A stretch of DNA of 64,000 nucleotides from DATKDF01 sp963752045 (lineage in GTDB: Bacteria; Acidobacteriota; Vicinamibacteria; Vicinamibacterales; SCN-69-37): assembly GCA_963752045.1 (NCBI GenBank), contig CAVVWN010000005.1, positions 124,001 through 188,000 of the forward strand, read 5' to 3'. Both the position numbers and the translations under genes were made by a program. How positions within the stretch are numbered: position 1 is the first letter of the stretch; each line of letters begins with the position of its first letter. Below are positions 35,296-44,438 of the stretch, in pieces. The notes under the pieces were generated by a model, which was given only the letters and a program-made list of their open reading frames with translations, did not search any database and was not told the origin of the DNA.

Positions 35296-36201
35296 CTACT
35301 GTCCGCCGGCGCGCTTCATCTCCTCGGCCAGCAACTGAATCCGGCCGGGCAATCCGCCGAAGAGCGCCGACACGTTGGAGGAATAGCCGGCGTACTTCTC
35401 CGGCACCTTCCACGCGGCCGCCGCCTGCTCGGGCGTCATGCCGGCCTTGATCTGAGCCTGAGCCCACGTCAGGAAGTCCTGGTTGAACTCAGCGAAGATG
35501 CGCAGGTCGTCCCACGTCATCGTCGTCGGCGTGTGGCCCGCGATGACCGTGTCGACGCCGGTGATGCCCGCGTGTGCCTTCCGCAGCGTGTCGGCGTAGC
35601 GAAGCACGCTGCCGCCGTTGTTGCCATCGACGAGCGGCAGGCCCTTGCCGGCGAAGATGTCGCCGGTGTGCGCCGTGCGCGCGGCGGGGAAGACCACCCA
35701 GGCGTCGCCGTTCGTATGTCCGGGGCCGAAGTAGTACAGGTCAACCTGGTCGCTGCCGCTGCCAAGCGTCATCCGGTCGCCGAACGTCCGCTTCGCCATC
35801 CCGCGATTCTGGTTCTCGGCGAAGATCGGCAGCTTCTCCATGCCCGCCTTCGTGTTCTCCTGCACGACGACGTCCACGGTGGCGGGGAACTCGACGTTCC
35901 CGCTCACGTGATCCCCGTGCGTGTGCGTGTTGATGAGCGTCGTCACCGGCTTGTCGGTGATCTCCTTGATCTTCGCGAGGATCGGCTGACCCCAGCCCGG
36001 GTTCTTCGCGTCGACCACGACGACGCCGTCCGAGCGGACGAAGACGGCCGTGTTGCCGCCGCCGCCGGCCAGCATGTACAGGTTGTCCTTCACCTTGCTG
36101 ACGGTGATGTTCCGCTCCTGCGCGTTGCCTTGCCAGGCGGCGAGGCCGATCGACAGGATTCCTACCGATACGAGCGATCCGAGCACGACGTGTCGCTTCA
36201 T
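35296..36201 (-). CDS. Exported metallo-beta-lactamase-fold hydrolase
   Basis: 301 residues with a signal peptide (MKRHVVLGSLVSVGILSIGLAAWQGNAQE) and MBL metal motifs: NTHTHGDHVSG (HxHxDH), YFGPGHTNGDAWV (His), GDIFAG (Asp) and VIAGHTP (His). The C-terminal helices (FNQDFLTWAQAQIKAG) are typical of SoxH/quinoprotein-relay-like exported members. Metal-dependent hydrolase of unknown substrate. Its ATG directly follows the stop (TAG) of the HupE-like gene, so the two are one operon. Confidence 0.92.
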   Translation of the reverse strand: MKRHVVLGSLVSVGILSIGLAAWQGNAQERNITVSKVKDNLYMLAGGGGNTAVFVRSDGVVVVDAKNPGWGQPILAKIKEITDKPVTTLINTHTHGDHVSGNVEFPATVDVVVQENTKAGMEKLPIFAENQNRGMAKRTFGDRMTLGSGSDQVDLYYFGPGHTNGDAWVVFPAARTAHTGDIFAGKGLPLVDGNNGGSVLRYADTLRKAHAGITGVDTVIAGHTPTTMTWDDLRIFAEFNQDFLTWAQAQIKAGMTPEQAAAAWKVPEKYAGYSSNVSALFGGLPGRIQLLAEEMKRAGGQ

Positions 36202-37295
36202 CTAGAGACCTCCAGGAAAGAGAATGCGTTGGGCGAACCAGAAGGAACCGGCGGCGATGACGCCGACCGATCCCGCGACGGCCAGGCGGCGGCCGAAGAC
36301 CTCGCTTCGCGAGCGAACAAGACCCAGCGCGGTTGCCACCACCGCGACGATGAGGAGTTGTCCGACTTCCACGCCGACGTTGAACGAGAAGAGCGACCAG
36401 CCGAGCGCGCGTGCCGGCAGGTCCATCTCGCGAAGAACGCCTGCGAACCCGAAGCCGTGGATGAAGCCGAAGCCGAAGGCAATCCACGCGCGGATGTCGC
36501 GCCCGTCCTTCTTCATGAGGTTGTCGGCGCCGACGAAGACGATGCTGAGCGCGATGGCCGGCTCGATGACGCCCGCCGGCGGGCTCACGATGTCGAGCGC
36601 GGCGAGCGAGAGCGTGAGGCTGTGGGCGATCGTGAAACCGGTGACGATGAGCGCGAGCCGCTTGAACGAGCCGCCGAGCAGCAGCAGGCCGATGAGAAAC
36701 AGGATGTGGTCCGGGCCGATCATGATGTGGTGGACGCCGGCCGGGACGAACTTCTGCACGACGGCCCATGCCCCCTGGCGGGTGCCGGCGAAGTATTCGA
36801 AGCGGCTCCGACCCGAGTCGAGAATCGCCTGCGTGGGGTCGTCGCCTTCGTACACGTTGACGAAGGTGCGGTGATTCGGGTCGTACGGGAACAGCACGCC
36901 GTCGACGGCGAGCGTGCCGGCCGGCTGCGCGAGCGGCATCCTGAGCCGTCATCCGGATCGCCTGTCGATCGGGCAACGGCTCGATGCCGGTCCACCGAGT
37001 GCCGAGCCGCATGCCGTTCGACTCGATGCCGAGCCGCCGCGCGAGAATGGCGCTGATCGCCGCCTCGTGGGCCTTTGCGACTTCCGGGTCCAGCAGCGTG
37101 TCCGGCACGTCGACTACCAAGGTCGTGCGCGACGTCGATGACGTGCACAACGATCGATGCCTCGACGGCGTCGGCCGCGAGATGCAGGTCCAGATAGCTG
37201 AACGGCACCGGATGGGCCGAGGCGGGCGCCGCCCAGAGGGCGAGAAACGCCGCCGGCGCGAGTCTCCGGAACAGTCGCGACATGGAAGTGGCCAT
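36202..37295 (-). CDS. HupE/UreJ-like membrane protein (two frameshifts)
   Basis: N-terminal signal peptide and exported domain (LFRRLAPAAFLALWAAPASA, HPVPFSYLDLHL), middle (DVPDTLLDPEVAKAHEAAIS) and C-terminal six-helix HupE/UreJ domain (VHHIMIGPDHILFLIGLLLL ... FTIAHSLTLSLAAL ... FGFIHGFGFAGVL) each lie in a different frame. The joints are near 37127 (one extra base) and 36940. His-rich helices suggest a nickel/cobalt-type or other metal permease role, by family. The C-terminal 245 residues (36202-36939) form the longest uninterrupted part. Operonic with the MBL gene. Confidence 0.8.
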
Positions 37296-37450
37296 GGTAG
37301 CAGAGCGCGGCGCGCCAATCTCTGGCAGCGGAATTCGTCGCGCCCGGGAGATCGATGCGCTGCATCGCTCCGCAAAAAGATGTAGGCTTGAGCCAGACGG
37401 GGCGTCGCAGCCCCGCCTGGTGTGCATTTGATCACGGATCGGAGGAATTT

Positions 37451-37858
37451 ATGCGCCGGATGAGCTACTTGACGGTGATGTTGGCGGCTCTCGTGTGGAC
37501 GGGTACCGCGGTCCTGGTGTCCGCGCAGGCGAAGGCGCCGGACACGGTGATTTTGAAGGGCGCTCCCATGGGAGGCGTCAAGCTCGACCATGCGAAGCAC
37601 AACGCGGAATACGGCGCCAAGTGTGTGGATTGCCACCACGCCTCCAAGACCGAGAAGCCGCTGACGTCCGAATACCAGAAGTGCACCGAGTGCCACACCA
37701 AGACGGCTGCGGCGCCGATGAAGACGAAGCTCCAGGCCGCGTTCCACGATGGGATGGCCAAAGCGGGCACCTGCGTCGGCTGTCACGCCAAGGCCGTCGC
37801 CGCGGGCAAGACGGCGCCAGCCAAGTGCGCGGACTGCCACAAGAAGGAAAACGGCTGA
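37451..37858 (+). CDS. Periplasmic tetraheme c-type cytochrome
   Basis: 135 residues; ATG 37451 with GGAGG five bases ahead. Signal peptide (MRRMSYLTVMLAALVWTGTAVLVSAQ), then four CxxCH haem sites: CVDCHH, CTECH, CVGCH, CADCH, with distal His candidates in HAKHNAEYG and AAFHDG. Size and spacing fit the class III (c3/c7-like) cytochrome group. Probably a periplasmic electron carrier; no partner oxidoreductase next to it. Ends 6 bp from the convergent DUF1080 gene. Confidence 0.92.
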   Translation: MRRMSYLTVMLAALVWTGTAVLVSAQAKAPDTVILKGAPMGGVKLDHAKHNAEYGAKCVDCHHASKTEKPLTSEYQKCTECHTKTAAAPMKTKLQAAFHDGMAKAGTCVGCHAKAVAAGKTAPAKCADCHKKENG

Positions 37859-37864
37859 CCGGCG

Positions 37865-38680
37865 TCAGCGGAGGCCGCAGGATTCCGGCGTGAGCTCCAG
37901 CAGGTCTACCCGCCGGAACTCGACCGGATGGCTCTCCGACTGCAGGGAGATGGTCCCTGATCCGAGGCTGATCGTGCCGGCGCGCTCGGCGAGCGCCTTC
38001 GCGTGCGCGTCGCGTTCGTCGAGCTGAGGGCTGTCGTACTCGAGCACGACTTCGCCCTCGAGATAGTGGCGGATGGTCCGATCGCCGCAGACCTCGACCT
38101 CGGCGGTGACCCACCGGTCGCCGTGATAGGTCTTCGACCGCGCGTTCGTGCAGTGCCTCGTGACGAGCTGGCCGTCCATGACGACGTTCGTGCCCGGCGT
38201 GCAGAGGTTCGATGTCGTCCGTTCCCCGGTGCCGGTGCCGCCGAGGAACTGGAGCTCGATGGAGGTCGGGAACTCCTGGTCGAGCGTCATGTCCTCAGGC
38301 CGCTCGCCGTGCAGCATGACGCCGCTGTTGCGGAGCGCCCATTCGGGTCCGCCCGGCGCCTGCGTGCCGACGAAGCGGTATTCGACCCGCAGGCGGTAGT
38401 GGGAGAGGCTGTCCTTGTAGAAGAGGTGTCCGAAGCGGCCCTTGAAGTCGCCGTACTCGTCGTAGGCGACCTTGATGACGCCGCCTTCCACGCGGAACGT
38501 GTTCCCGAAGTTCACGCCGGCCTCGTGGCCCGTGATCTTCGCCGTCCAGCCGTCGAGGTTGCGACCGTTGAAGAGGGGAATCCAGTCCTTGTCCTGGTCT
38601 CCCGGAGTATCACTCCGGATGGCCGCGGCGGCGACGACCATGAGGATGGCGGCGCACCCGAGTGCCGTCAGGCGTGGCAT
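37865..38680 (-). CDS. DUF1080 (3-keto-disaccharide hydrolase-like) exported protein
   Basis: 271 residues with a signal peptide (MPRLTALGCAAILMVVAAAA), then the concanavalin-like DUF1080 fold: DWIPLFNGRNLDGWTAKITG, FGHLFYKDSLSHYRLRVEYR, WALRNSGVMLHG, and ISLQSESHPVEFRRVDLLEL. Family members act on 3-keto-glycosides; the exact sugar is unknown. Intact. Confidence 0.9.
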   Translation of the reverse strand: MPRLTALGCAAILMVVAAAAIRSDTPGDQDKDWIPLFNGRNLDGWTAKITGHEAGVNFGNTFRVEGGVIKVAYDEYGDFKGRFGHLFYKDSLSHYRLRVEYRFVGTQAPGGPEWALRNSGVMLHGERPEDMTLDQEFPTSIELQFLGGTGTGERTTSNLCTPGTNVVMDGQLVTRHCTNARSKTYHGDRWVTAEVEVCGDRTIRHYLEGEVVLEYDSPQLDERDAHAKALAERAGTISLGSGTISLQSESHPVEFRRVDLLELTPESCGLR

Positions 38681-38772
38681 GCGCGGTTTCTACCACAGTC
38701 AGGGTGGCGATGCGACGCGGGTGCAGGGACCGTGTATGCGGCCAGCGCCGCTTGACCGCGGCCGGCCGGGAC

Positions 38773-39084
38773 ATGCAGAATCGATTTTTCATGCACGCGT
38801 CGCGCCGCCGAGCGATTGTGAGATTGTGTGCCGTCATCCTTGTGGTGCTGGCGGCGTCGCCCTTCACATTTCCGTTTGGCACGTGTGATCTGTTTCACGC
38901 CCAGCATGAGAACGCAACGTCGGCCACCTCGGGCAAGGTGAAGCCGCACGACGACTCGTTCTCGGTGTCGGCCGCACCGGCCGGCTGGAGCCCGGCGGCC
39001 GACCTCTGCCTCTTCGGTCCCGGCCTGTTCACTCCGTCAGGCCCGACTCGCCACTCGTCCCCACCCTTCGTGCTCCGTATCTGA
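38773..39084 (+). CDS. Small exported hypothetical protein
   Basis: 103 residues from ATG 38773. N-terminal signal-like helix (AIVRLCAVILVVLAASPFTF), then a soluble tail with no recognisable domain. Not identified; coding is supported by the signal peptide and plausible codon use only. It precedes the symporter by 96 bp. Confidence 0.5.
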   Translation: MQNRFFMHASRRRAIVRLCAVILVVLAASPFTFPFGTCDLFHAQHENATSATSGKVKPHDDSFSVSAAPAGWSPAADLCLFGPGLFTPSGPTRHSSPPFVLRI

Positions 39085-39144
39085 TTCCGCGCTGTGCGCC
39101 CACGCCCGTTCGGGGCGGCGACGCTGGCTGGTGTGAGTCAAATG

Positions 39145-39164
39145 GGTCCGCACGCGTGCGGACC
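39145..39164. promoter_or_regulatory. Perfect 20-bp palindrome before the symporter
   Basis: GGTCCGCACGCGTGCGGACC, perfectly self-complementary, 16 bp upstream of ATG 39181. Could be a repressor site or an mRNA hairpin just before the ribosome binding site (GGGAG at 39168-39173). Single occurrence noticed. Confidence 0.45.
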
Positions 39165-39180
39165 TGAGTGGGAGTGTGTG

Positions 39181-40643
39181 ATGAGTACGTACGCCTCGTT
39201 CATGAGCGCCGTCGACGCCGCCATGGGTTCGGTCAACAACGCCCTCGGCGGGTTCCTGTTCTTCGATCTGATCTTCTGGAACGACCAGCAACGGCTGCCG
39301 TTCATCGTGTGCTGGCTCGTCGTGGCCGCGGTCTTTCTCACGATCCGGATGGGCTTCATCAACCTCCGCGGATTTCGTCACGCAATCCTCGTGACCGCCG
39401 GCAAGTACACCGATCCGGCCGAACCGGGTGACGTCTCCCACTACGAGGCGCTCAGCACGGCACTCTCGGCCACCGTCGGGCTCGGCAACATTGCGGGCGT
39501 CGCCATCGCCGTCAGCCTCGGGGGGCCCGGCGCGACGTTCTGGATGATCGTGGCCGGGCTCTTCGGCATGACGGCCAAGTTCGCCGAGTGCACCCTGGGA
39601 CAGATGTACCGCGACGTTGGCGCTGGCGGGCGCGGCGTGCTCGGCGGGCCGGTCCAGTACCTCTCGAAGGGCTTCGCCGAGCGCGGGCGGCCTCGCACGG
39701 GCCGGATCCTCGCCGTGCTGTTCGCGGTGCTCTGCATCGGCGGCTCGCTTGGCGGTGGCAACAGCTTCCAGGTCAGCCAGTCCATGAACGCCATGCAGGA
39801 GACCATGCCGTTCCTGGCCGAGGCGCCGTGGCTGTACGGGCTCGTGATGACGCTGCTCACCGGCGTCGTCATCGTCGGCGGCATCCGCCGGATCGCCAAT
39901 GTGGCCGACAAGATCGTGCCGCTCATGGCCGGCATCTATCTGGTCGGGTGCCTGATTGTCATCGGCGCGAACACGGAAGCCGTGCCGAGCGCGCTGGCCG
40001 CGATCTTCCAGCAGGCCCTCGCTCCGAGTGCCGCCTACGGCGGCTTCATCGGCGTACTCGTCGTTGGGTTCCAGCGCGCGGCGTTCTCCAATGAAGCCGG
40101 CGCCGGCTCGGCCGCCATCGCGCATTCGGCGGCACGCACGAAGTACCCGTACGCGAGGGCATCGTGGCCCTGCTCGAGCCGTTCATCGACACGGTCGTGA
40201 TCTGCACGATGACGGCGCTCGTGATCAACGTCAGCGGTGCGTACAACAATCCGGCCTACGCGGACCTCATCGCGACCAACCAGGGCGCCGCACTGACGTC
40301 ACGCGCTTTCGGCGAGCACATCTGGTGGTTCCCGTACGTCCTGTCGATTGCGGTGTTTCTCTTCGCGTACTCCACCATGATCTCCTGGTCGTACTACGGC
40401 GAGCGGTGTGCCGTATGGCTCTGGGGACCGCGTGCCTCCGCGTACTACCGGGTCGTCTTTCTCGTATTCGTGTTTCTCGGTTCCGTGATCACGTCGACCA
40501 ACATCCTGAACTTCGGCGATCTCATGATTCTCGGAATGGCGCTGCCGAATCTGATCGGAGTGTACCTGCTCAGCGGCAGGGTCCGTCGCGCCCTCGACGA
40601 GTACTGGGCCAGCTACCGGGCCGGCCGGTTCGAGACATACTGA
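39181..40643 (+). CDS. Alanine/glycine:cation symporter (AGCS family), one frameshift
   Basis: About 487 residues, 10-11 membrane helices. AGCS signatures: LSATVGLGNIAGVAIAVSLG, GPGATFWMIVAGLFGMTAKF, GGNSFQVSQSMNAM, GFQRAAFSNEAGAGSAAIAH. The frame shifts near 40150 (after HSAARTKYPYA); homology resumes at once with GIVALLEPFIDTVVICTMTA and continues to AYRAGRFETY-like ending (stop 40641-40643). Na+-coupled alanine or glycine uptake by family. A one-base error or recent mutation. Confidence 0.88.
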
Positions 40644-40803
40644 GGAGCAGGCGGCCCGTGTGCTCGTGCGGCGGTCGGTCATCGATCCGCAGCGAGCGCC
40701 TGGAGCGACTCGTCGCAACACCTCGGCGAGCTCCAGCCCGTCGTCGAGCGTCGACCGCGGCCTGCGGGCGCCCGCGGACTGACGCGAGTGGAGAGGAGAC
40801 CGA

Positions 40804-41601
40804 ATGGGCAAGGCGCGAACCCTCTGGATCATCGCAATCGCGGTCACGCTCGTCTCGGCCGTGTACCAACGGATGACCGGACCCACCTATCCCGTCGACG
40901 GGCATGTCGTGCTCGGCGGCGACGTCGTCGACTACCGGCTCGAGCGGAGTCATGAGACGACGGGAGACCAGGTGGTCGAGATCGCTGCACCTGACCTCGG
41001 TGTGACCGGTGAGGTGACGTGGCGGCGGTATCCGTCCTCCGATCCCTATCAGACCGTGCCCCTGGTGAGGCAGGACGCCGCGCTGCGCGCGATGCTGCCT
41101 CGGCAGCCGGCGGGCGGCAAGCTCGAGTATCAGCTCCGGCTCGTTCGGGGCCCGGAGACCGTTCTCGTGCCGGCGCAACCGGCCGTCACGCGGTTCAAGG
41201 ACCCGGTCTCGTCTTCCGTGCTCATTCCGCACGTGCTCGCGATGTTTCTCGGCATGCTCTGGTCGACGCGTGCCGGACTGGCGGCGCTCGTGGGCGGCCC
41301 CACGCGTTCGCTCGCCTGGACGACGCTGGCGCTGCTCGGCGTGGGCGGCTTCTTCTTCGGCCCGTGGATGCAGCACCAGGCGTTTGGCGAGTACTGGACC
41401 GGCGTGCCGTTCGGGTTCGACCTGACCGACAACAAGACGCTCGTCGCCGTGGCGTGCTGGGTCTTTGCCGTCGCGCGCATCCGGAAGGACCGGCCGGCGC
41501 GCGTCGCCGTCGGCGCGGCGGCGCTCGTCACCCTCGTCGTGTTCGCCATTCCGCACAGCACGTGGGGCACCGAAATCGACTGGGACAGCCTGCCGAGGTG
41601 A
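40804..41601 (+). CDS. Hypothetical membrane protein
   Basis: 265 residues; GAGAGGAG precedes ATG 40804. N-terminal helix (TLWIIAIAVTLVSAVYQRM), a soluble beta-rich segment of about 100 residues, then four helices (SVLIPHVLAMFLGMLWSTR; TTLALLGVGGFFFGPWMQHQ; VAVACWVFAVARI; VGAAALVTLVVFAIPHSTWG). No family recognised. Codon use and start signal support a real gene. Confidence 0.8.
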   Translation: MGKARTLWIIAIAVTLVSAVYQRMTGPTYPVDGHVVLGGDVVDYRLERSHETTGDQVVEIAAPDLGVTGEVTWRRYPSSDPYQTVPLVRQDAALRAMLPRQPAGGKLEYQLRLVRGPETVLVPAQPAVTRFKDPVSSSVLIPHVLAMFLGMLWSTRAGLAALVGGPTRSLAWTTLALLGVGGFFFGPWMQHQAFGEYWTGVPFGFDLTDNKTLVAVACWVFAVARIRKDRPARVAVGAAALVTLVVFAIPHSTWGTEIDWDSLPR

Positions 41602-41664
41602 CGCCAGTTCATCACCGGCCGTCTTGACCTCGCACCGGGGCTCACCTAGGATGGCTCGCATCCC

Positions 41665-44403
41665 ATGAGCCTGAGCGCCGGCAGCCGGATCGGCCATTAC
41701 GAGGTGCTCGGACCACTCGGCGCCGGCGGCATGGGCGAGGTCTATCGCGCCCGCGACACGAAGATCGGCCGCGACGTGGCCCTCAAGGTTCTGCCGGAGC
41801 TCTTCACCGCGGATCCCGAGCGGCTCGCTCGATTCGAGCGCGAGGCGCAGGCGCTTGGCGCCCTCAATCATCCGAACATCGCCCAGATCTACGGCGTTGA
41901 AGGGGACGGGTCGGCAGGCACGCCGGAGACTCGTTCCCTTGCGATCGCGATGGAGCTCGTCGAGGGCGACGACCTCTCGCAACGCATTGCCGGAGGCGCG
42001 CTGCCGGTCGAGGATGCGCTCGGCATCGCCCGCCAGATCGCCGGCGCGCTCGAAGCGGCGCACGACCAGGGCATCGTCCACCGCGATCTGAAGCCGGCGA
42101 ACATCAAGGTCCGCGACGACGGCGTGGTGAAGGTGCTGGATTTCGGGCTGGCGAAGGCCGTCCAGGGGGACGGATCTCGCCCTGGGGAAGCGTCCCCTTC
42201 GCAATCGCCAACCCTGACGGCGCGCGCCACTCAGCTCGGGATGATCCTCGGCACCGCGGCCTACATGTCGCCGGAGCAGGCCAAGGGCCGGCCGGTCGAC
42301 AAGCGGGCCGACGTCTGGGCCTTTGGCGTCGTGCTCTTCGAGATGCTCACCGGCCAACGGGCGTTCAAGGGCGACGACGTGTCGGAGACGCTGGCGTCGG
42401 TGCTCGCGCGCGAGCCGGACCTCGCGGCGCTGCCGCCCGATACGCCACCTCCGGTTCGGCGCCTGCTCGTTCGCTGTCTCGAGAAGGATCCGAAGAAACG
42501 GCTGCGTGACATCGGCGACGCCATACGGCAGCTCGATGCGGAGCTCTCGGGCGCGATTGGTTCATTCCATGCGGCCGCAGTTGCGGCTGGAACAGCAGCG
42601 CCCGCAGTTCCGGAGCCAGCACCGCTCTGGCGTCGGCTCTTGCCGGTTGCGACGCTGGTCGCCGGGCTGATTGCCGGCGCGCTCCTCTGGGCGGCGCGGT
42701 TTCCGGCACCCGCGCGCGAGGCCGTGCGCTTCGACTATCGCCCTGCGAGCGACCTGCTCGGCGGCGGGTCGTACGCCCACGTGGCTCTCTCCCCGGACGG
42801 CCGGACCATTGTCTATGCCGCGCGGGAGGGCGGAGCGCCGGGCCTGCGCATCAGGCGCCTGGACCAGCTCACCGACAGCCCGCTCCGGGGAGGCGAAGGC
42901 GGGTCCATGCCGTTCTTCTCGCCGGATGGCACGTGGGTCGGTTTCGTCGACCTCTCGCAGACGAGCCTGATCAAGAAGGTGTCCATTCTGGGCGGCGGAG
43001 CCCAGCGCGTTGCCCAGGCCGCCAGTCTGGTCCACGGCGCCACGTGGACGTCCGATGACTTCATCGTGTTCGCGGCACGAGGCATCGGTCTGTTCGAGGT
43101 GCCGGGTGGCGGCGGTGAACCGAAGGAGCTGACCAACCGTGACGACGGCACCGTCGGCAGGTGGCCGTCTGCGATTCCCGGAACCCGTCTGGTCCTGTTT
43201 GCTAGTACGCCGTCGGGCCTGCAGCCACTCGTCTCGGGACAGCTGGCGATGCTCGACAGGGACACCGGCGCGATTACGACGTTCGACCGGCCGGGGTCGG
43301 CGCCTCGGTATGTGCCGACCGGCCACGTCGTCTGGGTGGCGAATGCCGGCTCGGTGATGGTCGCGCCGTTCGACCTCGGCCGCCGTGAGTTCACGGGCAA
43401 CTCCGTGCCGTTCGTCGAAGGCGTGGTGGTCGATTCGTCTGGCGCCGCGCAGATCTCCGTGACCGACGCGGGTCACCTGGCCTACATCGCCGGCGGCGGG
43501 CTCATCGGGAACCGCACGCTCGTGTGGGTCGATCGGGACGGCCGCGAGACGCCCATCGCGGCCGAGCCGCGCGCCTATGTCTACGCCCGCCTGTCGCCTG
43601 ACGAGACCCGGCTCTCGCTCGACATCCGGGAGGCGAATCAGGATATCTGGATTCTCGACCTCGCGCGCACGACGCTGTCGCGGCTCACGTTCGATCCGGG
43701 CCCCGACAACTACGCGGAGTGGTTTCCAGACTCGGACCGCGTCGTCGTCGGGTCGCAACACCAGGGACGGGCCAACCCCGACCTGGCGGTGTACCGTGCC
43801 AACGGCACGGGCCAGGCAGAGTGGCTCACCGACACCGCCGAGGAAGTGGCCCGCGTGCCCAACGCGGTGACGCCGGACGGCAGGATGGTCATCTTCCGGG
43901 GGCCGCTGGGTGAACGGCAGGACGACCTGTTCATGGTGCCCGTGGACGGCGATCGGAAGGTCGAAACGCTGCTGTCGACCGAGCACGCCGAACTCAATGC
44001 GGCGCTGTCGCCGGATGGGCGCTGGATGGCGTTCCAGTCAACGGCCTCTGGCAGGGCCGAGATCTACGTGAAGCCCTTTCCGAACATCAATGACGGCCAG
44101 TGGCAGCTCTCGCGCGAGGGCGGCAGCAAGCCGGTGTGGAGCCGCGACGGCCGCCACGTGTTCTTCGTTGGCGCTGACGCCCGCATGATGTCCGTGCCCG
44201 TTGACGCCCGCGACGCGTTCACCTTGGGCACGCCCGAGCCGCTCTTCGACGCCAGCGCATATCACCTGAGTTCCCCCGGCCGGAACTACGACGTCTCGAA
44301 AGACGGCCGGTTCGTGATGATCAAGGAGCCGGACACCGGCGGGTCTTCGCACGCCATCACCATCGTCCTCAACTGGTTCGAGGAGCTGAAAGCGATCAAG
44401 TAA
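41665..44403 (+). CDS. Ser/Thr protein kinase with PD40 propeller
   Basis: 912 residues, intact. Kinase: GAGGMGEVYRARDTKIGRDV, VALKVLP, IVHRDLKPANIKV, VLDFGLAKAV, AAYMSPEQAKG (about 10-275). A helix near 330 (LLPVATLVAGLIAGALLWAA) leads to an extracytoplasmic propeller with SPDG/SRDG blades (LSPDGRTIVYAARE, FSPDGTWVGFVDL, LSPDGRWMAFQS, WSRDGRHVFFVG) and ending AITIVLNWFEELKAIK. Paralogue of the kinase at 28735. Same-strand neighbours suggest no clear operon. Confidence 0.94.
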   Translation: MSLSAGSRIGHYEVLGPLGAGGMGEVYRARDTKIGRDVALKVLPELFTADPERLARFEREAQALGALNHPNIAQIYGVEGDGSAGTPETRSLAIAMELVEGDDLSQRIAGGALPVEDALGIARQIAGALEAAHDQGIVHRDLKPANIKVRDDGVVKVLDFGLAKAVQGDGSRPGEASPSQSPTLTARATQLGMILGTAAYMSPEQAKGRPVDKRADVWAFGVVLFEMLTGQRAFKGDDVSETLASVLAREPDLAALPPDTPPPVRRLLVRCLEKDPKKRLRDIGDAIRQLDAELSGAIGSFHAAAVAAGTAAPAVPEPAPLWRRLLPVATLVAGLIAGALLWAARFPAPAREAVRFDYRPASDLLGGGSYAHVALSPDGRTIVYAAREGGAPGLRIRRLDQLTDSPLRGGEGGSMPFFSPDGTWVGFVDLSQTSLIKKVSILGGGAQRVAQAASLVHGATWTSDDFIVFAARGIGLFEVPGGGGEPKELTNRDDGTVGRWPSAIPGTRLVLFASTPSGLQPLVSGQLAMLDRDTGAITTFDRPGSAPRYVPTGHVVWVANAGSVMVAPFDLGRREFTGNSVPFVEGVVVDSSGAAQISVTDAGHLAYIAGGGLIGNRTLVWVDRDGRETPIAAEPRAYVYARLSPDETRLSLDIREANQDIWILDLARTTLSRLTFDPGPDNYAEWFPDSDRVVVGSQHQGRANPDLAVYRANGTGQAEWLTDTAEEVARVPNAVTPDGRMVIFRGPLGERQDDLFMVPVDGDRKVETLLSTEHAELNAALSPDGRWMAFQSTASGRAEIYVKPFPNINDGQWQLSREGGSKPVWSRDGRHVFFVGADARMMSVPVDARDAFTLGTPEPLFDASAYHLSSPGRNYDVSKDGRFVMIKEPDTGGSSHAITIVLNWFEELKAIK

Positions 44404-44438
44404 GCGGGCTGGCCGCTCCGCGCTCAGGCGCCAGAGAA

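Noticed and set aside
42160..42205. A further REP-like palindrome inside the kinase gene (GGGGGACGG ... CGTCCCC)
   Set aside because: It encodes the variable linker between the DFG segment and the activation loop without disturbing the frame; similarity to the hairpin family is too short to call.
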